From Actinoallomurus spadix (GTDB lineage Bacteria; Actinomycetota; Actinomycetes; Streptosporangiales; Streptosporangiaceae), in assembly GCF_024055725.1 (NCBI RefSeq), contig NZ_JAMXMX010000010.1, forward strand, positions 227,217 through 291,216: 64,000 nt of DNA. Direction: 5' to 3'. Made by a program: the position numbers and the translations under genes. Of the stretch, positions 10,965 to 19,734 are shown one piece after another; the stretch's first letter is position 1; each line of letters opens with the position of its first letter. Under the pieces are notes generated by a model, which was not told the origin of the DNA, did no database searches, and worked only from the letters and a program-made list of their open reading frames with translations.

Positions 10965-12077
10965 TCAGGGGAGGCGGGCGGTGAGGGTCAGGACGCGCGT
11001 GACCTGGGTCGCGGAGAAGTTGTCGTCGCTGATGAGGTGGATGCGGGCCTTCCGGAGACCGGAGGTGTCGACCTGGAGGCCCTCATAGTTGTCCAGCAGG
11101 GGGTTGGTCTGCGGTCCGGGGCTGGTGGCGCCGAGGGTCGGGCAGTGGACCAGGTCGGAGACCAGTTCCTTGCGAACGATGGCGCGGGACGGCGCGGCGG
11201 AGAGGTTCGCGACCCTGCTCACGTCCGGGGCCCGGTCCGCGTCGCGCACGGCGTACAGCCGGATGGTGTTGCCCTTGGCGGCGTCGTAGGCCGCTTCGAG
11301 GACCAGCAGTCGCCCGTCGCCGTACGCCGCGAGGTCGGCGATCCGGTTGCCGGGGTCGACCCGGTAGCCGATCTGGCGGGTGAGCCGGTAGCCGCCGCCA
11401 TGGGGCCGGTACACCAGGATGCGCCGCCACACGCCCTCGCCGGTGGCCGGCGCGTCCCCGCTCAGCGTGCCCTCCATCGCGGCGTAGACGTGACGCCCGT
11501 CCGGCGAGATGGTGAGCCCTTCGAGGGTGGCGTTGACGGTCGCCTCACCGGCCGGGGCGACCCGGAAGCGCGCCGGGACCTCGAGCGAGCCGCGTTCGCG
11601 GCCCTGACGGTCGAACACCCGGATCGACGGTTCGCTCTCCGAGCTGACCAGGAAGTTCCCGTTGGGGAGGACGGCGACGCCCTCGCCGTCGAAGTCGTTC
11701 CCGTCGTAGGCGGTGCCGTCCGGCCTGGTCAGCCCGAGAACGCCGGTGACCTTGGGCGCGGCGGCGTCGCGGAAGAAGAAGAGCCGGGCGGGCTGGGTGC
11801 CGCTGTGGTCCTCCACGGTCACGTACCCGTGGGTGCGCCGGTCGTAGGCGATGGCCGACAGTCCGCCGACCTCGATCCCATTGAACACGGTCTTGTTCAG
11901 GACGTCGCTGTAGCCGACCGCCGTGGCCGCGGGCGGGCAGGTGGCGGTCGTGCGGGCCGTGCCGGGCGATGTGGCGGCGTCTGCGGCTCCGGGGACCGCC
12001 AGGGTTCCGACGACGGCGACCGGGACCACCGCCGTGGCGATACGGCGAGCGGCACGACGGGTGGCGCGTTGCATCAT
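10965..12077 (-). CDS. Secreted esterase-like protein of the phytase (PF13449-type) family
   Basis: 370 residues. The N terminus MMQRATRRAARRIATAVVPVAV is a signal peptide with an Arg-rich, possibly Tat-type n-region and an ADA cleavage site near residue 35. The mature part is a beta-propeller-like domain of the 'esterase-like activity of phytase' type, with repeated blades seen in IAYDRRTHGYVTVED, GEGVAVLPNGNFLVSSE and LEGLTISPDGRHVYAAME. Family members are exported phosphoesterases or phytase-like proteins; the substrate is unknown. Start chosen at the first of two ATGs, 10 bases after GAGGGG. Divergent from the PhoD-like phosphatase next door, suggesting joint roles in phosphate scavenging (inference). 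Confidence 0.88.
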   Translation of the reverse strand: MMQRATRRAARRIATAVVPVAVVGTLAVPGAADAATSPGTARTTATCPPAATAVGYSDVLNKTVFNGIEVGGLSAIAYDRRTHGYVTVEDHSGTQPARLFFFRDAAAPKVTGVLGLTRPDGTAYDGNDFDGEGVAVLPNGNFLVSSESEPSIRVFDRQGRERGSLEVPARFRVAPAGEATVNATLEGLTISPDGRHVYAAMEGTLSGDAPATGEGVWRRILVYRPHGGGYRLTRQIGYRVDPGNRIADLAAYGDGRLLVLEAAYDAAKGNTIRLYAVRDADRAPDVSRVANLSAAPSRAIVRKELVSDLVHCPTLGATSPGPQTNPLLDNYEGLQVDTSGLRKARIHLISDDNFSATQVTRVLTLTARLP

Positions 12078-12230
12078 GAAGAGCTTTCCCCTCACGTGAC
12101 AAGAGATCGGCATCACTACGACGCCGAGTAGTTGATCACACCGCGGTGAACGGTCTCCGACCGGCCGCTTGCCGCCCGAAGACGCGGCTGAGTGGACGTG
12201 GTCCCGGTGATAGGGGTAGTCCGTTAGGGC

Positions 12231-13802
12231 ATGACACGACTTGTCCTTGGGCCGATGCTGCGGCACGCCGGGCCTCGTACGGCGACGGTGTGGGTGGAGA
12301 CCGACCGGCCATGCGAGGTCAGCGTCCTCGGCGCCGCAACGCGGACCTTCACCGTCCACGGGCACCACTACGCGCTCGTGGACGTCGAGGGTCTCACGCC
12401 CGGCTCGGACACCCCGTACGAGGTGCTGCTCGACGGTGAGCGGGTGTGGCCGGAGGCCGGGGATCCGCCCGGCCGCATCCGGACCCGTACGGCCGATGGG
12501 GCGCGGCGGTTCGCGGTCGGGTCGTGCCGGGTCGCGCCGGCGTCGGTGGAGACGCACGGCTTCGACCTGCTGGCGGTGTACGCGCGGCGGCTGATGGCGG
12601 GTGAGGAGCCGCCCGACGAGCTGCTGCTGATCGGCGACCAGGTGTACGCCGACGAGACGGGGCCGGAGATCCGGAGGTTCATCGCCGCGCGCCGCGACAT
12701 CGAGCAACCGCCGTACGGGGAGATCGCGGACTTCGAGGAGTACGCGGAGCTGTACCGGCTCGCCTGGGGTGAGGATCCCCTCGTCCGGTGGCTGCTGGCC
12801 ACGGTGCCCAGCTCGATGATCTTCGATGACCACGACATCCGCGACGACTGGAACACCTCCGAGACGTGGCGGCGGCAGATGCACGCCCAGAGCTGGTGGC
12901 AGCGGCGGATCACCGGCGGGCTCGGCGCGTACTGGGTCTACCAGCACCTGGGCAACCTGTCACCGGCGGAGCGCGCCGCCGACCCGGTCTACCGGAAGGT
13001 CCTCGCCGCCGACGGCGACGCGGGCCCGATCGTGGACGAGTTCGCCGGGCGGGCCGACCGGGAGCCGGCGGGAGTCCGGTGGAGCTACGTCCACGACCAC
13101 GGGCGGACGAGGCTCGTGGTCGTCGACAGCCGGTGCGGGCGGGTCCTGCGCGACGGCGAACGCGCCATGCTCGACGACGCGGAGCACGCCTGGCTCGACG
13201 AGCAGTGCCGCGCGGACGTCGACCATCTCATCGTCGCGACGTCCCTGCCGTTCCTGCTGCCGAACTCGATCCACGACATCGAGGCGTGGAACGAGGCGGT
13301 CGCGGGCGGCGCGTGGGGCCGGTGGGCGGCGGGTCTCGGTGAACGCCTCCGGCAGGGTGCCGACCTGGAGCACTGGGCGGCGTTCCAGCGGTCGTTCCGG
13401 GCGGTGGCGAACACCCTGCTCGACGTCGCGAACGGGCCGCGGCCGCCGGCGAGCATCACGCTGGTGTCCGGCGACGTGCACTTCTCCTACCTCGCGCGGG
13501 TGCGCGGGACCGGGACGCCGATCTCCCAGGTCGTCTGCTCGCCGCTGCGCAACCCGCTCGTCGGCCGGTTCAAGGTGGCCAACCAGGCGGCCTGCCGGCG
13601 GATCGGTGACCTGCCCGTACGCGCGCTGGCGCGGCTCGCCGGGGTGCGGCGGCCGCCGCTGCGGTGGCGGCTGACCGACGGGCCGTGGTTCGACAACGCG
13701 CTGGCGACCGTACGGGTCGACGGGCGGACGGCCTCCGTCCGCTGGGACTCCGCCGACGCCGAGGACCGCCTCCGCGAGCTGGGCCGGGCCCGCTTGACCT
13801 GA
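12231..13802 (+). CDS. PhoD-like alkaline phosphatase / metallophosphoesterase
   Basis: 523 residues. Residues 1-85 form an Ig-like N-terminal domain; the PhoD-like metallophosphatase core follows with LLIGDQVYADE near 140 and MIFDDHDIRDDWNTS near 200, which supply metal ligands, and LVSGDVHFSYLARV near 415. No signal peptide is visible, unlike classical Tat-exported PhoD, so it probably acts in the cytosol or is exported by another route. ATG start at 12231 without a good Shine-Dalgarno. Hydrolyses phosphodiesters or monoesters in characterised relatives. Confidence 0.9.
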   Translation: MTRLVLGPMLRHAGPRTATVWVETDRPCEVSVLGAATRTFTVHGHHYALVDVEGLTPGSDTPYEVLLDGERVWPEAGDPPGRIRTRTADGARRFAVGSCRVAPASVETHGFDLLAVYARRLMAGEEPPDELLLIGDQVYADETGPEIRRFIAARRDIEQPPYGEIADFEEYAELYRLAWGEDPLVRWLLATVPSSMIFDDHDIRDDWNTSETWRRQMHAQSWWQRRITGGLGAYWVYQHLGNLSPAERAADPVYRKVLAADGDAGPIVDEFAGRADREPAGVRWSYVHDHGRTRLVVVDSRCGRVLRDGERAMLDDAEHAWLDEQCRADVDHLIVATSLPFLLPNSIHDIEAWNEAVAGGAWGRWAAGLGERLRQGADLEHWAAFQRSFRAVANTLLDVANGPRPPASITLVSGDVHFSYLARVRGTGTPISQVVCSPLRNPLVGRFKVANQAACRRIGDLPVRALARLAGVRRPPLRWRLTDGPWFDNALATVRVDGRTASVRWDSADAEDRLRELGRARLT

Positions 13803-13819
13803 GCCAGGGGTCGGCGGAA

Positions 13820-13839
13820 CCGGCTCAACGCTGAGCCGG
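13820..13839. terminator. Bidirectional hairpin between convergent genes
   Basis: Stem CCGGCTCA / TGAGCCGG with a 4-base loop, inside a short duplicated stretch in which GGTCGGCG-AACCGGCTCA occurs twice (13809-13859). It separates the PhoD-like gene from the convergent TPR gene. Confidence 0.65.
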
Positions 13840-13854
13840 GGTCGGCGAACCGGC

Positions 13855-14430
13855 TCAGCGGAACTGCTCGTCGGGCGCCTCGTCGGTCTTCTTCAGCAGG
13901 TCGTCGAGGAGCGCGTCGTACTCGTCCTCGGGACGGCCGAGGTCGAGGCGGCAGCGGTAGCGGATCCGCAGCAGGCCCTCGAGGGCGTCCGGGTCGGTCG
14001 ACCGGGCGAGGTCGGCGCCCTCGGTGGACCAGTCGTGCGCGCCGGCCAGGTCGCCCTGCTCGTGCAGCAGCTCGGCCACGGCGCGGAAGACCTCCGGGTC
14101 CTTCGGGTCGCCGGCGCGCACCTGGTCGATCAGTGCCCGGGCCTCGTCGGTGTGGTTCAGCTCGAAGAGGGCGCCCGCGAGGTAGATGCGCGGATCGCCG
14201 TAGGTCTCTCCGCCGTCCTCCAGCGCGCGGCGATACGCCTCCGCGGCCTTCTCGTGGTCTCCGGCGTGCTGCCACTGTTCACCGGCACGCAGCAACAGGT
14301 CGGCGCGGGAGACGTCGCCTGAGGCCGTATCGGCCAGTTCGATGAACCGTGTCGCCGCAGCGGCGTGATCACCGGTGCGGAGAGTCTCGAACTCGAGGTC
14401 ATCGAGGTCGTCTTCGGTCACATGCGTCAC
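13855..14430 (-). CDS. Tetratricopeptide-repeat protein
   Basis: 191 residues, all-alpha, with at least three TPR-like helical hairpins: ADLLLRAGEQWQHAGDHEKAAEAYRRAL, IYLAGALFELNHTDEARALI and VFRAVAELLHEQGDLAGAHDW. The acidic composition and lack of membrane segments suggest a cytosolic scaffold or adaptor. The partner is not evident. GTG start at 14430; another GTG lies three codons inside. Convergent with the PhoD-like gene and upstream of the NYN-domain gene on the same strand. Confidence 0.85.
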   Translation of the reverse strand: MTHVTEDDLDDLEFETLRTGDHAAAATRFIELADTASGDVSRADLLLRAGEQWQHAGDHEKAAEAYRRALEDGGETYGDPRIYLAGALFELNHTDEARALIDQVRAGDPKDPEVFRAVAELLHEQGDLAGAHDWSTEGADLARSTDPDALEGLLRIRYRCRLDLGRPEDEYDALLDDLLKKTDEAPDEQFR

Positions 14431-14536
14431 CTTCTAGACGCTACCCGGCGTACCTGCTGCGAATCTGGTCAATTGGGATGATCGTTCGACCAGAACCGGG
14501 CCGGGCCGGCCCGGCCGGTACAGAACGTTACCGCGC

Positions 14537-15706
14537 TCAGCTGCGCCGCGAGCGTTCCAGCGCGTCCCAGAAGCCGCGTCGCAGGGCGTGCCGCACCTCG
14601 TCGTGCAGCAGGAAGTCGATCGGCAGGGACGAGCCCTGCAGGAGCCGTGCCTCCAGGTCCGAGGGCATCCGCGGCTTGCGGGCCAGCACCGCCTCCAGCC
14701 ACAGGGCGGGCGCGTCGCGGGCCACCGACTCGCCGAACTCCTGGCCCTCCTTGTGCGCCGCCTTCACGGCGTCGGCCAGGGTCGGAGTGGACTGCTGCAC
14801 CGGCGTCGGCGTGATCTGCTGCGGGCCGGTGTACGGGCCGACCGGCTGCTGGGGGTACTGCGGGCCGCTGTTGTTGCCGGTCGCCGGGGAGCCGGCCGTG
14901 GGCATCGAGGGCGCCGGCGGCGTCGGGGCCGAGTGGGTGGGCGCGGGGCGCAGCGGCGGCGTGGAGGTGCTCGGCTGACCGGGGCTGGAGTGGCGGCCGA
15001 GGCTCGACGAGGTGGTGCTGCCGGCGGTGGACCCGAGCGAGGGCGTCGCGGTGATCGGCGTGCTCGGCGGCGCGGCGCCGTGCTGCGGGGACGGCCGGAG
15101 CGGGGCCAGGGCGCCGCCCGAGCCGTTGGACGACTGGCCGTTGGCCAGCGGCGCGGACGAGGTGTCCACGCCGGCCAGCAGGTTGACGTACGGCCGGAGG
15201 TGACCGGAGCCGATCTCGATGAGGTCGTCGCACTCCTGCCGGAGCACCCGCGAGATGGTCCAGTTGCCGTCGACGGCGACGTGCACGACCGTGACGCGGA
15301 CGCCGAGGTCCTGCGCGTCGGCGATCACCTGGGCGAGGTCCTCGTCGCCGCTGACGATGACGGCGTCGGCGACCCCGCCGTTGCGGGCGAGCGTCATCAG
15401 GTCGCGGTGGATCTCGGTGTCGACGCCCTCGCGGCGTCCCGGGCGGATGCGGGAGAGCCGCAGCTTGATGCCCGGCAGGTCCGCCAGCGCGTCGTGCTCG
15501 GGCGTGCGGCGGCCCTCGACCGTCGCCTCGTACCAGTAGCAGCGCAGCAGCGGCAGGCCGGTGCGCTCTCGCGCGAGGTTGCCGAGGAGCTGCAGCACGC
15601 CTGCGAAATCCCACGACACGGACTCGCGACGGCGGGTTCCGTGCACCGCCATCGCGCCGTCGGCCAGCAGATAGCCGGCATCTACGAACAGCGCACAGCG
15701 ATCCAC
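14537..15706 (-). CDS. NYN (PIN-like) domain protein with proline/threonine-rich linker
   Basis: 389 residues. Residues 1-165 form an NYN/LabA-type PIN-like nuclease domain, with the acidic residues of the metal site in FVDAGYLL, RDLMTLARNGGVADAVIVSGDEDLAQ (Asp of SGDEDL) and the final strand VRVTVVHV. A low-complexity Pro/Ser/Thr/Gln linker of ~120 residues follows (APTHSAPTPPAP, PQYPQQPVGPYTG) and a short conserved C-terminal helical domain (~310-389). Probably acts on RNA. The GTG at 15706 is preferred over an upstream GTG at 15730 because AAAGGGGCGG lies six bases before it. Confidence 0.85.
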   Translation of the reverse strand: MDRCALFVDAGYLLADGAMAVHGTRRRESVSWDFAGVLQLLGNLARERTGLPLLRCYWYEATVEGRRTPEHDALADLPGIKLRLSRIRPGRREGVDTEIHRDLMTLARNGGVADAVIVSGDEDLAQVIADAQDLGVRVTVVHVAVDGNWTISRVLRQECDDLIEIGSGHLRPYVNLLAGVDTSSAPLANGQSSNGSGGALAPLRPSPQHGAAPPSTPITATPSLGSTAGSTTSSSLGRHSSPGQPSTSTPPLRPAPTHSAPTPPAPSMPTAGSPATGNNSGPQYPQQPVGPYTGPQQITPTPVQQSTPTLADAVKAAHKEGQEFGESVARDAPALWLEAVLARKPRMPSDLEARLLQGSSLPIDFLLHDEVRHALRRGFWDALERSRRS

Positions 15707-16122
15707 GCGACACCGCCCCTTTCTCGGCACGAGACCCTTATCAGTGACTCATGGGTGAGCTTTCGAGCCGGCGAGCGACCTCGGGCACTACAGCGTAGTC
15801 AAGTCCGTCGTCGGCGTGGGCCGATCCAATGATCGGCCGCTCCTGCAGATTATGGGGGAAATGTGGCTTCCCGGACCCGGGCAGCCGCGCTCCTTCCGCG
15901 TGTCAACGTTGACTCGTCGCTCGCCACTGTATGACGGGGAGCCCCGCGACACGGCTGACTTGGGAAGACCACCGAACCCGGATGCCCGATGGGCGACGGT
16001 ACCACCCGCTTCACGCAGCGGGAACACCCCGCGTCTCTGCCCCGGCGGACACAGTGATCACCCCTTACGGACAGGCCTTGCGGACGCGCGCGCTCCGCGT
16101 GTCGCGCGCTCCCCTCACCGGC
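15707..16122. other. Intergenic region with a 12-bp palindrome
   Basis: About 415 bases between the NYN gene and the alpha/beta-hydrolase gene. No convincing coding frame or RNA gene was seen. A perfect palindrome GTCAACGTTGAC lies at 15902-15913 and could be an operator. The region must hold the promoter of the NYN gene. Confidence 0.5.
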
Positions 16123-16770
16123 TCACAGGGCCGCGATCAGCTCGGTCAAAGCCCGGGCCGTCGCCTCGGGGTCGGTGACGGCGGCGAAGTGCCCCCCGGC
16201 CGTTTCGGCGACCGTCCAGCCGCGCAGCCTCGCCTGCGCGGCCTGCCGCTCGTACGCCTCGGAGGTTCGCAGGAATCCGCAGGGCGCGTCCGGCCAGTCC
16301 TGCGGCATCGGCAGCGCCTCGGCGAAGAACTCCTCGTCGCGCGGGCGCGGGAGCACCCCGGTCGGCGGGTCCTCGTCGGGGAACCGCCCGCCGTTCTTCA
16401 GCGCCTCGGCGAACTCCGGCCCGAACGCCCCCACCTGGTCCAGGCGGCTCGACCCCGCCGGGGGCGGGAGCTCCGCGTCGACGAAGACGTATCCGCCGAC
16501 CAGGCGGTGCGCCGCGCGCTGGGCCGCGCCGACCGGTGGCAGCAGCGGGCCCGCGCCGCCGTGGCCGACCAGGACGACGGGCGCCCGCGCGCCCGCCCGG
16601 GTGATCTCCAGCGCCGCGCAGGCGACGTAACGGCCCGCGTACGGCGGCCGGTCGTCGTCGGTGACCTCCGGCACCACGACGTCGTACGGTCCGAGCGCCT
16701 CGGCGAGAGCGCCCCAGGCGGACGCGGTGGTCAGCGGGCTGTGCAGCAGGACGATGGTGCCGGGTGTCAT
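16123..16770 (-). CDS. Alpha/beta-hydrolase-fold protein lacking the nucleophilic serine
   Basis: 215 residues of the AB_hydrolase_6 type: oxyanion-loop region IVLLHSPLTTASAW at 6-19, nucleophile elbow VVLVGHGGAGPLL at 65-77 and a C-terminal GGHFAAVTDPEATARAL in which the catalytic His is present. The elbow reads GHGGAG, so the usual Ser of GxSxG is Gly71. Length is normal. This suggests a non-hydrolytic role or a relocated nucleophile. It is transcribed divergently from pyrE, only 18 bases apart. Confidence 0.82.
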   Translation of the reverse strand: MTPGTIVLLHSPLTTASAWGALAEALGPYDVVVPEVTDDDRPPYAGRYVACAALEITRAGARAPVVLVGHGGAGPLLPPVGAAQRAAHRLVGGYVFVDAELPPPAGSSRLDQVGAFGPEFAEALKNGGRFPDEDPPTGVLPRPRDEEFFAEALPMPQDWPDAPCGFLRTSEAYERQAAQARLRGWTVAETAGGHFAAVTDPEATARALTELIAAL

Positions 16771-16775
16771 GTGGA

Positions 16776-16781
16776 TAGAGT
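16776..16781 (+). promoter_or_regulatory. -10 box of leaderless pyrE transcript
   Basis: TAGAGT, exactly 7 bases before the pyrE ATG; no Shine-Dalgarno is present, so transcription probably starts at the start codon. Confidence 0.55.
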
Positions 16782-16788
16782 TTCACCC

Positions 16789-17325
16789 ATGACGGAGCGC
16801 GACGATCTCCTGGCCGAGATCAAGAGCAAGGCCGTGGTCCACGGCAGGGTGGTCCTGTCGTCCGGCCGGGAGGCCGACTTCTACGTCGACCTGCGCCGCG
16901 TGACCCTCGACGGGCACGCCGCGCCCCTCGTCGGGCGGGCGATGCTCGACCTCACCGAGGACCTCGGCTACGAGGCGGTCGGCGGGCTGACGCTCGGCGC
17001 CGATCCGGTGGCCACCGCGATGCTGCACGCCGCCGCCGCGCGCGGGCGGCACCTGGACGCGTTCGTCGTCCGCAAGGCGGGCAAGGCACACGGGCTGCAG
17101 CGGCGCGTCGAGGGGCCCGACGTCGCCGGGCGGCGGGTGCTCGCGGTGGAGGACACCTCCACGACCGGGAACTCGGTGCTGACCGCGGTCGAGGCGCTGC
17201 GCGAGGCGGGCGCCGAGGTGGTCGGCGTGGCCACCATCGTCGAGCGCGGAGCGGGGCCGCGGATCGCGGAGACGGGGCTGGAGTACCGCTCGGTCTTCAC
17301 CCTGGACGACCTCGGCCTCGGCTGA
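16789..17325 (+). CDS. pyrE: Orotate phosphoribosyltransferase
   Basis: 178 residues. Converts orotate and PRPP to OMP in de novo pyrimidine synthesis. The flexible catalytic loop is visible as FVVRKAGKAHGLQRRVEG (~83-101) and the PRPP-binding motif as RVLAVEDTSTTGNS (~110-123). Start ATG 16789 is chosen because it begins the family (TERDDLLAEIKSKAVVHGRVVLSSG); a far longer in-frame extension is non-homologous. It has no ribosome-binding site and a -10 box seven bases upstream, so it is probably leaderless. In M. tuberculosis pyrE also lies close to clpB. Confidence 0.95.
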   Translation: MTERDDLLAEIKSKAVVHGRVVLSSGREADFYVDLRRVTLDGHAAPLVGRAMLDLTEDLGYEAVGGLTLGADPVATAMLHAAAARGRHLDAFVVRKAGKAHGLQRRVEGPDVAGRRVLAVEDTSTTGNSVLTAVEALREAGAEVVGVATIVERGAGPRIAETGLEYRSVFTLDDLGLG

Positions 17326-17332
17326 GACGCCG

Positions 17333-17803
17333 TTACCTGCTCCTGGCCGGCGCGTGGTAGGTACGCTGCTGGCCGCGCCGGCCCTTCGGCTGCTGCTGTC
17401 CGTTGATGACGACGCTGACCGTGCTCGCGTCGTCGACCTGGAGGATCAGCCGGGTGCCGGTGTAGCGGCGGCGCTCGCCGCGGCTCAGCGCGCCGTGGGC
17501 GATGACGTCGGTGGCCGTGGGCCCGGCGACGTAGATCTGACACTGGGCGACCAGGCACTGCACGTCGATCTCGTTGCCCGACTGGGCGCTCGGTGCGCTC
17601 CGCTTGGACCTGCCCGCGTCGGTGGGCGTGACCGCGCTGGACGACGGCTCGGGCACGGACGACGCCGTCTTGGACGCGTCCTTGGTGAGCGCGCCCCAGA
17701 GCGAGATGCCACCGACTATCACGAGACCCAGCGCCAGAGTGACGGCGAGGACCGCGATGGCTATGCGTGCGAGACCCATGGGGTCTGATCGGTGACGTCC
17801 CAC
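17333..17803 (-). CDS. Single-pass membrane protein with RodZ/DUF4115-like extracellular domain
   Basis: 156 residues. One transmembrane helix at residues ~10-35 (IAIAVLAVTLALGLVIVGGISLW), a Ser/Pro/Thr-rich linker, then a small beta domain (IYVAGPTATDVIAHGALSRGE, TLILQVDDASTVSVVINGQ) that resembles the C-terminal domain of RodZ-type proteins, ending in a basic tail. The resemblance is by eye. A pair of cysteines (VQCLVAQCQ) may form a disulphide. GTG start; an alternative ATG is at 17779. Convergent with pyrE, eight bases apart. Confidence 0.7.
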   Translation of the reverse strand: MGRHRSDPMGLARIAIAVLAVTLALGLVIVGGISLWGALTKDASKTASSVPEPSSSAVTPTDAGRSKRSAPSAQSGNEIDVQCLVAQCQIYVAGPTATDVIAHGALSRGERRRYTGTRLILQVDDASTVSVVINGQQQPKGRRGQQRTYHAPARSR

Positions 17804-17831
17804 AGGGGGAGGTTAGCGATAACCGGGGCCG

Positions 17832-18521
17832 TCAGCGACGGTGACGGCCAGATGGCATCGCCGTCTTTCGCCCGTCACCGCCCTGGCCTGGCTTCTTGGG
17901 ACCTCTGATGATCTCCCGGATCACCGGGATCACCGAGATCAGGACGGCCACGGCGACGACGGGAAGGATGTACTTGTCGATCCCCTTGACCCGATCGCCG
18001 AGGAACCGGCCGAGCAGGATGATGGTCTCGGTCCAGAGGACCGCGCCGATCGTGTTGAAGACGAAGAACCGGCTCGCCGACATCTCCAGCATCCCGGCGA
18101 GCGGGTTGAGGAAGGTCCGCACGACCGGGGCGAAGCGGGCCAGCACGACGGCCTTGGCCGGGCCGAACTTGTTGAAGTAGTGCTCGGCCTTCTCGACGTG
18201 GTCCTGCCGGAAGAGCCGCGAGTCGGGCCGGTCGAACAGCTTCCGGCCGTACTTCGCGCCGAGGAAGTGCCCCACCTGGGCGCCCGCGATCGCGCACAGC
18301 GGCGCGCCGATCAGGAGGGCGGGCAGCGGCAGCGGCGAGATGTGGTTGGCGGTCGCGGCGGACGTCGTGCTGAAGACGCCCGCGGTGACCAGCAACGTGT
18401 CACCGGGCAGGAAGAACCCGATGAGCAGTCCGGTCTCGGCGAAGATGACGGCGAGGATGCCCACGAGCCCGAAGGTCGCGATGAGGGAGTGGGGATCCAG
18501 GAGATTCACGGCGAGGGCCAC
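17832..18521 (-). CDS. DedA-family (SNARE-associated) membrane protein
   Basis: 229 residues with about five hydrophobic segments. The DedA signature is seen in FAETGLLIGFFLPGDTLLVTAG near residue 25-46 and the conserved RFAPVVRTFLNPLAGML around 130-146, which carries the Arg residues of the family. Members flip undecaprenyl phosphate or phospholipids across the membrane. The GTG at 18521 is chosen because TACCCT lies six bases before it, fitting a leaderless start; an upstream in-frame ATG at 18671 gives no homologous sequence. Divergent from fba, as I recall for the equivalent pair in M. tuberculosis. Confidence 0.9.
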   Translation of the reverse strand: MALAVNLLDPHSLIATFGLVGILAVIFAETGLLIGFFLPGDTLLVTAGVFSTTSAATANHISPLPLPALLIGAPLCAIAGAQVGHFLGAKYGRKLFDRPDSRLFRQDHVEKAEHYFNKFGPAKAVVLARFAPVVRTFLNPLAGMLEMSASRFFVFNTIGAVLWTETIILLGRFLGDRVKGIDKYILPVVAVAVLISVIPVIREIIRGPKKPGQGGDGRKTAMPSGRHRR

Positions 18522-18622
18522 GGGCTGAGGGTACCGGTAGGCGTGCCATGTCAGGGCCGGGCGCGGATTTCGGGATACTGGAGTCGAGCCGGCCGGGAGC
18601 CATGCCCAAGGAAGGAAGAGCC

Positions 18623-19645
18623 ATGCCCATCGCGACCCCAGAGGTTTACGCGGAGATGCTCGATCGGGCAAAGCGTCAGGGCTTCGCCTACCCCGCGATC
18701 AACGTCACTTCGAGCCAGACGCTGAACGCCGCCCTGCGCGGGTTCGCCGAGGCGGAGAGCGACGGGATCATCCAGGTCTCGACCGGCGGTGCGGAGTTCC
18801 TCTCCGGCACCACCGTGAAGGACATGGTCACGGGTGCGACGGCGCTTGCGGAGTACGCGCGTGTCGTCGCCGAGAAGTACCCGGTGCAGATCGCGCTGCA
18901 CACCGACCACTGCCCGAAGAACAAGCTCGACGGCTTCATGAAGCCGCTGATCAAGATTTCGCAGGAGCGGGTGGCCCGCGGCGAGGAGCCGCTGTTCCAG
19001 TCGCACATGTGGGACGGTTCGGCCGTTCCGCTCGAGGAGAACCTCCAGATCGCGGCCGAGCTCATCGAGGAGTGCGCGAAGGCCCGCGTGATCATGGAGA
19101 TGGAGATCGGTGTCGTCGGCGGCGAGGAGGACGGCGTCGTCGGCGAGATCAACGAGAAGCTCTACACCACGCCGGGCGACGCCCTGGCGACGGTGGAGGC
19201 CGTCGGTCTCGGCGAGAAGGGTCGTTACCTCCTCGCCGCGACGTTCGGCAACGTGCACGGCGTCTACAAGCCGGGTCACGTGAAGCTGCGGCCGGAGGTC
19301 CTGAAGGAGATCCAGGAGGTCGTCGGCGCGCAGCACGGCAAGGAGAGCCCGTTCGACCTGGTCTTCCACGGCGGCTCCGGCTCCACGCTGGAGGAGATCC
19401 GGGAGGCGGTGTCGTACGGCGTGGTGAAGATGAACATCGACACCGACACGCAGTACGCCTTCACCCGGCCGGTCGCCGACCACATGTTCAAGAACTACGA
19501 CGGCGTTCTGAAGATCGACGGCGAGGTCGGCAACAAGAAGGCCTATGACCCGCGCGCCTACGGCAAGGCCGCCGAGGCGGGCATGGCCCAGCGCGTGGTC
19601 GAGGCCTGTGAGCACCTCCTCTCCCAGGGCACGAAGATCAAGTAA
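18623..19645 (+). CDS. fba: Class II fructose-bisphosphate aldolase
   Basis: 340 residues. Zinc-dependent aldolase of glycolysis and gluconeogenesis. Zinc and active-site motifs are visible: ALHTDHCPKNKL near 95-105 (Asp and His), MEIGVVGGEEDG near 160-170, GNVHGVYKPGHVKL near 212-225 (His), FHGGSGS near 252 (His) and MNIDTDTQYAF near 275. The ATG at 18623 follows AAGGAAGGAAG by five bases. Terminated by a strong hairpin at 19665. Confidence 0.97.
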   Translation: MPIATPEVYAEMLDRAKRQGFAYPAINVTSSQTLNAALRGFAEAESDGIIQVSTGGAEFLSGTTVKDMVTGATALAEYARVVAEKYPVQIALHTDHCPKNKLDGFMKPLIKISQERVARGEEPLFQSHMWDGSAVPLEENLQIAAELIEECAKARVIMEMEIGVVGGEEDGVVGEINEKLYTTPGDALATVEAVGLGEKGRYLLAATFGNVHGVYKPGHVKLRPEVLKEIQEVVGAQHGKESPFDLVFHGGSGSTLEEIREAVSYGVVKMNIDTDTQYAFTRPVADHMFKNYDGVLKIDGEVGNKKAYDPRAYGKAAEAGMAQRVVEACEHLLSQGTKIK

Positions 19646-19664
19646 CACGTCCCGGAGGCGACGT

Positions 19665-19703
19665 GCGGGGACGGCCGGCCGAACCGGCCGTCCCCGCGTT
19701 GTT
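19665..19703 (+). terminator. Strong terminator after fba
   Basis: 14-bp perfect stem GCGGGGACGGCCGG / CCGGCCGTCCCCGC, loop CCGAA, followed by GTTGTTT. It ends the fba message and lies just before the HxlR promoter. Confidence 0.88.
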
Positions 19704-19721
19704 TGACGAAACCCGGCGACC

Positions 19722-19727
19722 TACGCT
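19722..19727 (+). promoter_or_regulatory. -10 box of leaderless HxlR gene
   Basis: TACGCT, exactly 7 bases before the GTG at 19735, with no Shine-Dalgarno between. Confidence 0.5.
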
Positions 19728-19734
19728 GGGTTTC

